Part shown: positions 1-5,961 of the stretch, piece by piece
Layout of the letters: the number at the start of each line of letters is the position of its first letter
Numbering within the stretch: the stretch's first letter is position 1
From: Nitrosomonas sp. UBA6494
GTDB taxonomy: Bacteria > Pseudomonadota > Gammaproteobacteria > Burkholderiales > Nitrosomonadaceae
Direction of reading: 5' to 3'
Length of the DNA: 5,975 bases
NCBI GenBank assembly: GCA_002435335.1
Contig: DJMI01000050.1
Location: forward strand, 1-5,975
Notes under the pieces: generated by a model
Seen by the model: only the letters and a program-made list of their open reading frames with translations
The model's database searches: none
What the model was told of the DNA's origin: nothing
Made by a program: the position numbers and the translations under genes

Positions 1-437
1 GCTTCGTCGATGATCAGCGTATCGTAGGCTTGCAGCAGTGGATCGGTTTGTGTTTCGGCGAGCAAAATGCCGTCGGTCATCAATTTGATATAGCTATCCG
101 CACTGATTTTATCGGAGAAGCGGACTTTGTAGCCGACGGCTTGGCCGAGCGGACTGTTCAGCTCAGTGGCGATACGAGCAGCCACAGTGCGCGCGGCAAT
201 GCGGCGCGGTTGCGTGTGACCGATGAAACCGGTGGTGCCGCGCTTGAGTTCCAGGCAAATTTTCGGAATTTGTGTGGTCTTGCCGGAACCGGTCTCGCCG
301 CTGATGACGACAACCGGGTGCTGTGCGATGGTCGCACGAATTTCCTCACGCCATGCGTGCACCGGTAATTCTTCGCTATACGCCGGTTGCGGTAGACGAC
401 TTAACCGGCGGGTGACTGCATCGGGCGTGAGTCTCAT
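1..437 (-). CDS. hrpA: ATP-dependent RNA helicase HrpA, N-terminal part (cut by window edge)
   Basis: This is the first 145 codons of a DEAH-box (DExH) RNA helicase of the HrpA type, a cytoplasmic enzyme that uses ATP to remodel RNA or ribonucleoprotein; in E. coli it is linked to mRNA processing and ribosome rescue. The translation shows the Walker A motif GETGSGKT at residues 47-54. Motif Ia (TQPRRIAART) follows, then the VRFSD and LMTDGILL blocks typical of the family. It ends at the Walker B/DEAH box: IIDE plus a codon starting GC, so Ala is expected next. The rest of the protein (about 1,300 aa in E. coli) lies outside the window. ATG at 437 is the only reasonable start; no in-frame ATG or GTG was found between it and the nadE stop. 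Only about 20 residues precede the helicase core, roughly 50 fewer than I recall for E. coli HrpA. No clear Shine-Dalgarno is visible. It lies 41 nt after nadE, probably as the last operon member seen here. Confidence 0.93.
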   Translation of the reverse strand, partial: MRLTPDAVTRRLSRLPQPAYSEELPVHAWREEIRATIAQHPVVVISGETGSGKTTQIPKICLELKRGTTGFIGHTQPRRIAARTVAARIATELNSPLGQAVGYKVRFSDKISADSYIKLMTDGILLAETQTDPLLQAYDTLIIDE

Positions 438-478
438 TGAGCCGTGTGAATGAACGGGGCGTATCGTATTCGCCGCGG

Positions 479-2113
479 TTAGGCCGGATCTGCCGGGATG
501 CCGAGGGTCGACCACGCTTTATAATTGGACGTGACGGGATAATGCCAGGCGGTACCGAAGTCGCAATGGGTGATGCGAATGCCCGGTGCGGATTGGCGGC
601 GCTTGTATTCGTTCATGTGGATTAAGCGGATGACCTTGGCGACATCTGTGGCGCTATAGTGCATCGCCACGATTTCAGCCGGGGAGCAGTTTTTCTCGAC
701 ATAGGCTTCGATGATCGCATCCAAAATATCGTACGGCGGCAAGCTGTCCTGATCGGTTTGATTCGGTCTCAATTCAGCGGAAGGCGGACGGTCAATGATG
801 CGTTGTGGAATCACGGAGCTGATTTGATTACGGTATTCGCACAGCCGGTACACCAGTGTTTTGCTGACATCCTTGAGCACCGCGAAACCTCCCGCCATGT
901 CGCCGTACAAGGTGCAGTAACCGACCGCGACTTCGGATTTGTTACCGGTGGTCAGCAGCAACGCACCGGTTTGGTTCGACAGCGCCATCAATAAGGTGCC
1001 GCGTATACGTGCTTGCAAATTTTCCGGCATGGTGCCGGGGGAGGCGGGATCGCGAGCGAGTTTAAAATCTTGAATAGCAGTTGCCAAAAATTGTTCGAAC
1101 AGCGATTCGATGTTCGATTGATAATGCTTGACTCTCAATATCGCGGCCATTTCTTCGGCATCTTCCAAGCTGATGGCAGCGGTATATTGCGTCGGCATCA
1201 TCACGGTGGTGACTTTATCCGCGCCCAGTGCATCCACGGCGATGGCCAATACCAGCGCGGAATCGACACCGCCGGATAAACCCAGCAACACGCCGGGAAA
1301 ACCGTTCTTTTGCACGTAATCTTTGACACCCAAACAGAGCGCTCGGTAAATGCTGGCCATCGGGTTCGGCACTGGCGGCAGTTTGCTCGGTAGCGGTTGC
1401 CGGTTTTGCAGCTCCACGATTGCGATGTTCTCTGTGAATTCTTCGCACTGATGCGTGAGTTCGCCTTGGCTGTTCATGACAAACGATGCGCCGTCAAAAA
1501 CCAATTCATCCTGACCGCCGGTCAAATTGGCGTGAATCACCGCAATACCGCATTGCTGAATGAATCGATGGGTGATTTGATAGCGCGAAACCTGTTTGTC
1601 GATATGGTAAGCCGATGCGCTCAATACCAGCAAAACGTCGCAGGCAATACTGTCGATCGGTGCATTCGACCAAAAATCGGCGCAGATTTGCAGGCCGAAG
1701 CGGATACCTTCGAGCTCGAAGATGCAAGGTTGTATTCCGCTATCGAAATAATAACTTTCGTTAAAAAACGGCGATTTATTGAGAATGCGTTTATGGTAAG
1801 TACATTGGATGCTGCCGTTCCGGATCACCGATGCGGCATTGTATAGCTTGTCTTGCCGGAAATCGGGGTGACCGACGATCAGAGTGATGTCACCGACGGA
1901 TTGGGTAAGTACTGTCAAAGCATTGCTGCAGGATTTGTAGAACGCTTCCCGCAACAGCAAATCGGCGGGCGGGTAACCGCACAAGGCCAGTTCCGGTGTA
2001 ATGATGAGGCTAGCACCGGCTTGCCGGGCTTGCTCTACGGCAGCGACAATTTTTGCGGTATTGCCGCTGATATCGCCGACGGCAGGATTGAGTTGAGCAA
2101 TGGCGATGCGCAT
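479..2113 (-). CDS. nadE: Glutamine-dependent NAD+ synthetase (nitrilase domain + synthetase domain)
   Basis: A 544-aa cytoplasmic enzyme for the last step of NAD synthesis: nicotinic acid adenine dinucleotide + ATP + glutamine to NAD+. The N-terminal nitrilase-type glutaminase domain (about 1-240) releases ammonia. Its expected catalytic triad is present: E41 in TPELALCGYPP, K108 in YHKRIL and C144 in GLQICADFW. The family block GGQDELVFDGASF lies at 199-211. The C-terminal adenylating synthetase domain (about 250-544) has the PP-loop SGGVDS at 280-285, TTGNKSEVAVGY at 388-399 and RPPSAELRPNQTDQDSLPPYD at 442-462. Length is normal for the two-domain form. The start MRIAIAQLNPAVGD matches the usual N-terminus, so ATG 2113 is chosen although no good Shine-Dalgarno precedes it. 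It starts 25 nt after the phosphomutase stop, which favours co-transcription. The segment after K108 (LNKSPFFNE) departs from the usual LPNYGVFDE; see findings. Confidence 0.96.
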   Translation of the reverse strand: MRIAIAQLNPAVGDISGNTAKIVAAVEQARQAGASLIITPELALCGYPPADLLLREAFYKSCSNALTVLTQSVGDITLIVGHPDFRQDKLYNAASVIRNGSIQCTYHKRILNKSPFFNESYYFDSGIQPCIFELEGIRFGLQICADFWSNAPIDSIACDVLLVLSASAYHIDKQVSRYQITHRFIQQCGIAVIHANLTGGQDELVFDGASFVMNSQGELTHQCEEFTENIAIVELQNRQPLPSKLPPVPNPMASIYRALCLGVKDYVQKNGFPGVLLGLSGGVDSALVLAIAVDALGADKVTTVMMPTQYTAAISLEDAEEMAAILRVKHYQSNIESLFEQFLATAIQDFKLARDPASPGTMPENLQARIRGTLLMALSNQTGALLLTTGNKSEVAVGYCTLYGDMAGGFAVLKDVSKTLVYRLCEYRNQISSVIPQRIIDRPPSAELRPNQTDQDSLPPYDILDAIIEAYVEKNCSPAEIVAMHYSATDVAKVIRLIHMNEYKRRQSAPGIRITHCDFGTAWHYPVTSNYKAWSTLGIPADPA

Positions 2114-2138
2114 GCGATGCCGGGGCGATTTTAGCGCG

Positions 2139-3515
2139 CTAGAAAGGCAGTTTCGCGTCAGGCTTGGCTTGCAGGATATTGCGGCGGAAATCTTCCTGGA
2201 TGCGTTTTATCGCTGCTTCGTTATCCGCTTCAAAGCGCAGCACGATGACGGGAGTTGTGTTGGAAGCGCGCGCTAATCCGAAACCGTCGCTGTATTCCAC
2301 GCGCAAGCCATCGGTGGTAATGATTTGCTGTGGGTGATCGAATACCGCTTCTTTTTGCAGTCGTGCGATCAAGGCATGATTCTCGCCTTCGGCAGTGCGA
2401 ACTTGCAATTCCGGTGTGTTCAAACTGTCGGGCAGACGATTGAGTGCGGCGCTGATGTCGGGTTCACGGCTTAATAACTCCAGCAAACGAGCACCGGCGT
2501 ATAAACCGTCGTCGAAACCGTACCAGCGCTCCTTGAAGAACAGATGACCGCTCATTTCGCCGGCCAAAAGCGCTTGAGTTTCGATCAGCTTGGATTTGAT
2601 GAACGAGTGCCCGGTTTTCCACATCACCGGTGTACCGCCGTGTTGCGTAATCCAAGGCGCCAGATTACGCGTGCATTTCACATCGAAAATAATTTTGCCG
2701 CCGGGGTTACGCGACAATACGTCGGCTGAAAACAGCATCATTTGCCGATCAGGGTTGATGATATTGCCGTTTTTGGTGACGATGCCAAGCCGATCACCGT
2801 CGCCGTCAAATGCCAGGCCAATTTCCGCGTCGCTTGATTGCAGCGCGTTGATGACATCGTGCAGATTTTCCGGGACGGAAGGATCGGGGTGGTGATTTGG
2901 GAATGAACCGTCGACATCACAAAACAATTCGACGACTTCGCAACCCAAGCCGCGGTATAGTGCAGGTGCAAACGCACCGGCGACACCGTTGCCGCAATCC
3001 AACACAATTTTGATCGGGCGGCTGAGTTTGACATCACCCAGGATGCGTGCGAGATATCGGTCTGCAATGGCTTGTTCGGTATAGCTGCCCATACCATGCG
3101 TCAGATCGTTGTTTTCGATGCGTAAACGCAACGCTTGAATCATTTCTGCAGCCAACGTTTGTCCGCCGAGTACGATTTTAAAGCCGTTGTATTCCGGCGG
3201 ATTATGGCTTCCTGTGACCATAACGCCGGAGTATTGGCATAACTCGTGCGCCGCAAAATATAGCATCGGTGTCGCTACCATACCGACATCGATGACATCG
3301 ATGCCACTGTTGCGGATGCCGCGTGCCAGGGCTTGCGATAATGCCGGTCCGGACAAGCGTCCGTCGCGACCGATCGCAATGGCGGTCAGATTGCGTGCTT
3401 TGGCTTCGGAACCGATCGCATGACCGATTTTTTCAACATTTTCGGGCGTAACGGTTTTGCCGACGATTCCCCGGATGTCATACGCTTTGAAAATTTCGTG
3501 AGGAATGGTTGGCAT
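2139..3515 (-). CDS. Phosphomannomutase/phosphoglucomutase (AlgC/ManB type)
   Basis: A 458-aa alpha-D-phosphohexomutase that interconverts 1- and 6-phosphates of mannose and/or glucose, feeding GDP-mannose and UDP-glucose for exopolysaccharide, lipopolysaccharide or glycogen. All four family signatures are in order. The phosphoserine loop TGSHNP is at 101-106, with S103 as the phosphorylated residue. The metal-binding loop DGDGDR is at 237-242 and the sugar-recognition loop GEMSGH at 319-324. The C-terminal phosphate-binding loop RASNTTP is at 416-422. The N-terminus FKAYDIRGIVG is characteristic of the bacterial PMM/PGM group, and the length is close to Pseudomonas AlgC. The GEMSGH loop is the form seen in dual-specificity PMM/PGM enzymes, so I do not choose between manB, algC and pgm. 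A good Shine-Dalgarno (AGGGAG, 3529 to 3524) sits 8 nt before ATG 3515. It lies 29 nt after the zinc-finger gene and 25 nt before nadE. Confidence 0.95.
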   Translation of the reverse strand: MPTIPHEIFKAYDIRGIVGKTVTPENVEKIGHAIGSEAKARNLTAIAIGRDGRLSGPALSQALARGIRNSGIDVIDVGMVATPMLYFAAHELCQYSGVMVTGSHNPPEYNGFKIVLGGQTLAAEMIQALRLRIENNDLTHGMGSYTEQAIADRYLARILGDVKLSRPIKIVLDCGNGVAGAFAPALYRGLGCEVVELFCDVDGSFPNHHPDPSVPENLHDVINALQSSDAEIGLAFDGDGDRLGIVTKNGNIINPDRQMMLFSADVLSRNPGGKIIFDVKCTRNLAPWITQHGGTPVMWKTGHSFIKSKLIETQALLAGEMSGHLFFKERWYGFDDGLYAGARLLELLSREPDISAALNRLPDSLNTPELQVRTAEGENHALIARLQKEAVFDHPQQIITTDGLRVEYSDGFGLARASNTTPVIVLRFEADNEAAIKRIQEDFRRNILQAKPDAKLPF

Positions 3516-3544
3516 GATAAAAGCTCCCTAAAAAATGAAAGTGA

Positions 3545-3748
3545 TCAGTGATGACCGGTCCTGGCGCCGCCTTTCAAAGTGTAGTGCGTGCCGCAATAAG
3601 GGCATAACGCTTCACCGGTCGCTTCGATGGGCAGAAAAACCCGAGGATGCGTATTCCACAGCATCATTGCCGGTGTCGGGCAGTGCAACGGCAAATCGTC
3701 GGCAGTGACTTCAATTTCGCGTGATTTGTTTTGAGTGGTTTGATTCAT
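3545..3748 (-). CDS. Small CHCC zinc-finger protein (zf-CHCC, NDUFS6-like)
   Basis: A 67-aa soluble protein that matches the zf-CHCC family of small proteobacterial proteins, the family that also contains the mitochondrial complex I accessory subunit NDUFS6. The four presumed zinc ligands are C23 (LHCP), H34 (NTHPRVFL), C49 and C52 (LCPYCGTHYTL). The spacing is typical of the family, and the HPRVFLP and CPYCGT.Y blocks are the best-conserved parts. The N-terminal ~12 residues are polar and probably flexible; the protein ends in a short basic, His-rich tail (GGARTGHH). A GGAG Shine-Dalgarno (3760 to 3757) sits 8 nt before the ATG. It begins 24 nt after the ilvE stop and ends 29 nt before the phosphomutase start, so it is almost surely co-transcribed with both. 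The bacterial role is not established; a link to respiratory complex I or Fe-S assembly is only an inference from NDUFS6. Confidence 0.9.
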   Translation of the reverse strand: MNQTTQNKSREIEVTADDLPLHCPTPAMMLWNTHPRVFLPIEATGEALCPYCGTHYTLKGGARTGHH

Positions 3749-3772
3749 TGATGAGACTCCAGTGTTGCGGTG

Positions 3773-4693
3773 TTAAACCAAGGTTAGCCAGTCGGCATGA
3801 TGTTTTGCCCGGCCTTTGACGCAATCGAAAAATAAAGTTTGCAATTGGGCGGTGATCGGTCCGCGCTTGCCTTGCCCGATGATGCGGTTGTCCAGCTCGC
3901 GAATCGGTGTGACTTCGGCAGCCGTGCCGGTAAAGAAGGCTTCGTCGGCGCAATAGATTTCATCACGGGTGATGCGTTTTTCAATCACTGGTATGCCCAA
4001 TTCGCCTGCCAGTTCGAGGATGGATGCACGGGTAATGCCTTCCAGGCACGAGGTTAAGTCCGGTGTGTAAATTCTGCCTTGCTTGACCACGAAAATATTT
4101 TCACCCGAGCCTTCGGCAACATAGCCTTCGACATCCAGCAGCAACGCCTCGTCGTAACCGTTTATTGCCACTTCCTGATTGGCCAGAATGGAATTGGCAT
4201 AGGTGGTAACTGATTTGGCGCGGCACATGTTGATGTTGACATGATGACGGGTAAACGACGAGGTTTTGACGCGAATGCCGTTTTCCAACGCTTCCGGCCC
4301 CAAATAAGTGCCCCAAGACCAAGCGGCGATTGCAACATGCACCGACAATGTTCTGGCAGAAAGCCCCATCGCTTCGGCACCGTAAAATGCAATCGGACGG
4401 ATATACGCCGACGATAAATTGTTTTGCTTTACTACATCTCGCTGCGCTTGCATGATTGTTGCCTTGTCGTATGGTATTTTCATCATGAAGATGTGCGCTG
4501 AATTGAACAAGCGATCGGTATGTTCCTGTAAACGAAAAATCGCTGCGCCTTGCGCCGTCTCATACGCTCGCAATCCCTCGAAAACACCCAAGCCGTAATG
4601 CAGCGTGTGCGTTAAAACATGCGTGTTGGCATCCCGCCAGGGAACCATTTTCCCGTCATACCAGATTACACCGTCACGGTCAGCCATTGACAT
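3773..4693 (-). CDS. ilvE: Branched-chain amino acid aminotransferase
   Basis: A 306-aa fold-type IV, PLP-dependent transaminase catalysing the last step of valine, leucine and isoleucine synthesis: 2-keto acid + glutamate to amino acid + 2-oxoglutarate. Family marks include WYDGKMVPWRDA near the N-terminus, HYGLGVFEGLRAY at 32-44 and the PLP Schiff-base lysine K160 in CRAKSVTTYANS. The cofactor-binding Glu is E194 or E198 within EGYVAEGSGENIF, and FFTGTAAEVTPI follows at 253-264. Length equals the usual ~305 aa. Two ATGs lie near the start (4693 and 4687). The upstream one is preferred because GGGAG lies 7 nt before it but 13 nt before the second. It is the first gene of the tight minus-strand run, so its promoter probably drives the downstream genes too. 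No leader peptide rich in Ile, Val or Leu codons is visible in the short leader, so classical attenuation is unlikely. Confidence 0.97.
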   Translation of the reverse strand: MSMADRDGVIWYDGKMVPWRDANTHVLTHTLHYGLGVFEGLRAYETAQGAAIFRLQEHTDRLFNSAHIFMMKIPYDKATIMQAQRDVVKQNNLSSAYIRPIAFYGAEAMGLSARTLSVHVAIAAWSWGTYLGPEALENGIRVKTSSFTRHHVNINMCRAKSVTTYANSILANQEVAINGYDEALLLDVEGYVAEGSGENIFVVKQGRIYTPDLTSCLEGITRASILELAGELGIPVIEKRITRDEIYCADEAFFTGTAAEVTPIRELDNRIIGQGKRGPITAQLQTLFFDCVKGRAKHHADWLTLV

Positions 4694-4700
4694 TCAGGAA

Positions 4701-4705
4701 CTCCC
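4701..4705 (-). promoter_or_regulatory. Ribosome binding site of ilvE
   Basis: GGGAG reads 4705 to 4701 on the minus strand, 7 nt before the ATG at 4693. The second in-frame ATG (4687) would be 13 nt away, so this site decides the start in favour of the longer product (MSMADRDG...). Confidence 0.7.
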
Positions 4706-4726
4706 GATAAAAATCTAAAAGAGCAT

Positions 4727-4755
4727 ATTCTAACCGGTTTTAGGGGGACGTTGAA
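4727..4755 (-). promoter_or_regulatory. Candidate sigma70-type promoter of the ilvE operon
   Basis: On the minus strand a -10-like TAGAAT (4732 to 4727, 5 of 6 matches to TATAAT) follows a weak -35-like TTCAAC (4755 to 4750, 3 of 6) with an exact 17-nt spacer. Transcription would begin near 4720 and give a leader of roughly 25-30 nt before the ilvE ATG. The position just upstream of the first gene of the run is what makes it plausible; the -35 box alone would not be convincing. Confidence 0.45.
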
Positions 4756-4826
4756 GCACGGTGGTATTGATAGAAAAACAGATCGCCGCAAAACGTTTGT
4801 GGAAACTCCCGCTTTTGGCTTTTTTC

Positions 4827-4841
4827 ACTGAATAATTCAGT
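4827..4841. repeat. 15-bp perfect palindrome upstream of the ilvE promoter
   Basis: The sequence ACTGAAT-A-ATTCAGT has 7-bp arms around one central base. It is centred about 80 bp upstream of the candidate ilvE -35 box and flanked on its left by a run of six T. There is no T-run on the 3' side of the stem in either reading direction, so it does not look like an intrinsic terminator. A dimeric regulator's operator is possible, but I recognise no known consensus. Confidence 0.4.
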
Positions 4842-4898
4842 CTCTTGCCTCCCTCCCGACGATTGTTATTTTTTTGAAGCCAATCAAATTCGACGATA

Positions 4899-4920
4899 CT
4901 AGGAGTCTGTCGGACTTAAG
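4899..4920 (+). repeat. Left terminal inverted repeat of the fold-back element
   Basis: A 22-bp arm that is an exact reverse complement of 5045-5066. The immediate left flank is ATA (4896-4898), the same three bases that follow the right arm. Confidence 0.85.
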
Positions 4921-5044
4921 GCTAATCTACTGCGCCAATGGGATAACGGTTCATATTTCCTCAATTTTTCGTTGCATAGATTAACTATGCGCCTCAAAAT
5001 CAAGAAAATCTGCACTCGTTCTCCCACTTGGCTCGCTACGATTG

Positions 5045-5066
5045 CTTAAGTCCGACAGACTCCTAG
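5045..5066 (-). repeat. Right terminal inverted repeat of the fold-back element
   Basis: A 22-bp arm exactly complementary to 4899-4920. It is followed by ATA (5067-5069), matching the left flank. The palindromic CTAG at the outer edge of both arms could be part of the element or a duplicated 4-bp target. Confidence 0.85.
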
Positions 5067-5244
5067 ATAGGGCAAGGTACGGTTTGATACAGAGAATTAC
5101 AATTCATTGTTTCTCTGCTTAAAAATGACATTGTGTATTAGAAATCAATAGAGTCACCCATTAGCCTGCTTCTGTCAATCGGGTAAATAATATCCCGCTG
5201 CTTAACAACATAATTGAAATTTGGTATTCAAGCGATTAGAACGT

Positions 5245-5640
5245 TTAGAATTCACGTACATTTTTCACCATTTCCGAATAATTCGTCAGCTTCGTGTCCG
5301 CGGTGATAAAACGAGCTGGCATGGCCAGTGCTTGCGCAATTAGCAAGCGATCGAACGGATCATGGTGAATCATCGGCAAATGCGCAACACCTGCTGCATG
5401 CTCGGATAAAATGGGAATCTCGACAAAGCCTGTTATCTTCGCGCCATCGGCAATTTGTTGTGCGGAATAATGAAACTTCACTTTTCCCAGTGCTGATTTA
5501 ATGGCGATTTCCCAAATACTGGCGGCGCTGAAATAAACTTCAATCGATGGTGACTCCAGTTGCGCTATCAGTGATTGCGGTAACTGTTCAGGTGTGTTGA
5601 GTGCCCATAGTAGGATATGGGTATCGAGAAGCAACCGCAT
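5245..5640 (-). CDS. PIN-domain toxin, VapC-like
   Basis: A 131-aa single PIN-domain protein, predicted to be the toxin ribonuclease of a type II toxin-antitoxin pair; family members cleave specific RNAs with Mg2+ or Mn2+. The acidic active-site residues are at the expected places: D6 in LLLDTHILLW, E44 in AASIWEIAIK, D97 in HHDPFDRLLIAQA and D115 in FITADTKL. The DPFDRLLIAQA block is the hallmark of the Phd-partnered PIN subgroup often annotated as PilT-domain or VapC. Length is normal and nothing looks inactivated. Its ATG lies only 2 nt after the antitoxin stop and has no clear Shine-Dalgarno, so translation is probably coupled to the antitoxin. The target RNA cannot be inferred. Base composition looks more AT-rich than the ilvE-hrpA genes, which suits an acquired module. 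Confidence 0.92.
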   Translation of the reverse strand: MRLLLDTHILLWALNTPEQLPQSLIAQLESPSIEVYFSAASIWEIAIKSALGKVKFHYSAQQIADGAKITGFVEIPILSEHAAGVAHLPMIHHDPFDRLLIAQALAMPARFITADTKLTNYSEMVKNVREF

Positions 5641-5642
5641 CG

Positions 5643-5906
5643 TCAGTAATTATCTGATGTAGGCCCGATTTCGCTAGCAGCGAACAGTTTTAAATCATCT
5701 TCCGATAATGCATCGTCGAAATTATCCGGTACATTTAACTGGCCCTTAAACATGCCAAGCACTCTTGAACAAGCTGTGCTTTGTAGCGGCACTAGCTTTG
5801 CAAGAGGTTTGCCCGCTTTCGCAATGATGATTTCCTCACCGGCTGCAGCTTGTTCAACGAATCGGGATAGATGCGTTTTGGCTTGATGAATATTGACTGT
5901 CAACAT
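5643..5906 (-). CDS. Phd/YefM-family antitoxin
   Basis: An 87-aa antitoxin expected to bind and neutralise the adjacent PIN toxin and to repress its own promoter as a dimer or as a complex with the toxin. The N-terminal half carries the Phd/YefM DNA-binding and dimerisation fold: MLTVNIHQAKTHLSRFVEQ, then AGEEIIIAKAGKPLAKLVPL at 22-41. The C-terminal half (about 50-87, with FDDALSEDDLKLF) is acidic and is the likely toxin-binding tail, disordered until bound. The usual Glu in the IHEAKTHLS motif is Gln here (H7 Q8 A9 K10). ATG 5906 fits the family N-terminus, although no strong Shine-Dalgarno is visible. It is the first gene of a two-gene operon, with the toxin starting 2 nt after its TGA stop. 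Confidence 0.92.
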   Translation of the reverse strand: MLTVNIHQAKTHLSRFVEQAAAGEEIIIAKAGKPLAKLVPLQSTACSRVLGMFKGQLNVPDNFDDALSEDDLKLFAASEIGPTSDNY

Positions 5907-5929
5907 GGTTTTATTGCGTTTAAAATTAG

Positions 5930-5961
5930 CTAAGCTTAGTCCAGTCTGATTGGTAAATCAA
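5930..5961 (-). promoter_or_regulatory. Candidate promoter/operator of the toxin-antitoxin operon
   Basis: In front of the antitoxin lie a perfect 10-bp palindrome CTAAGCTTAG (5930-5939) and a second dyad TGATT-N4-AATCA (5947-5960). On the minus strand a weak promoter fits across them: -35-like TTGATT (5961 to 5956) and -10-like TAAGCT (5938 to 5933) with a 17-nt spacer. The -10 match is poor (3 of 6). Operators overlapping the promoter are usual for Phd-type autoregulation, so the dyads are reasonable operator candidates, but this is inference. Confidence 0.35.

Larger units (their letters stand above)
4899..5066. mobile_element. Fold-back, MITE-like element with 22-bp terminal inverted repeats
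   Basis: A 168-bp non-coding unit whose ends are perfect inverted repeats of 22 bp: 4899-4920 (starting CTAGGAGTCTGTCGG) and 5045-5066 (ending CCGACAGACTCCTAG). The self-complementarity continues inward. Aligned by eye with three small gaps, 4921-4979 and the reverse complement of 4985-5044 agree at about 43 of 57 positions. They meet at a perfect 6-bp stem GCATAG/CTATGC around the 5-nt centre ATTAA (4980-4984). The whole unit is thus one imperfect palindrome able to fold into a long hairpin. It has no transposase and would need one in trans. Possible target duplications are CTAG (if the outer four bases are target), TA, or ATA just outside the repeats (4896-4898 and 5067-5069). CTAG fits the YTAR target of IS5-group elements, but the family is not proven. 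Confidence 0.75.
4694..5244. other. Gene-free stretch between ilvE and the toxin gene
   Basis: These 551 nt contain no ORF with family resemblance on either strand and look more AT-rich than the operon. They hold the ilvE RBS and candidate promoter, the 15-bp palindrome at 4827-4841 and the fold-back element at 4899-5066. In 5067-5244, downstream of the toxin gene, I see only weak short stems and no convincing terminator, tRNA or other RNA gene. Confidence 0.7.

Noticed and set aside
30..1279. Several plus-strand open frames (30-368, 659-994, 1013-1279)
   Set aside because: They are antisense to hrpA and nadE and show no family features, so they are shadows.
1755..1790. Compensating frameshifts in nadE as the cause of LNKSPFFNE
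   Set aside because: Codons read cleanly in frame with the correct family length and conserved flanks on both sides; simple substitution explains it.
1397..1846. 149-codon open frame on the plus strand
   Set aside because: It lies wholly antisense to nadE, whose frame has full family motifs; it has no recognisable domain and is a shadow of codon bias.
2132..2141. 10-bp palindrome TAGCGCGCTA at the end of the phosphomutase gene
   Set aside because: It includes the TAG stop and part of a 25-nt intergenic gap, with no T-run or longer dyad; probably chance in a GC-rich spot.
4687..4687. Alternative ilvE start at the second ATG
   Set aside because: The GGGAG site is 13 nt from it but 7 nt from the first ATG, so the upstream start is better supported.
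5090..5117. 7-bp stem CAGAGAA/TTCTCTG with a 14-nt loop
   Set aside because: The loop is long, the stem is AT-containing and short, and no T-run follows on either strand, so it is not a credible terminator.
5180..5197. CGGG...CCCG stem downstream of the toxin gene as a terminator
   Set aside because: Only 4 bp pair, the inner bases mismatch, and there is no T-run after it on the minus strand.
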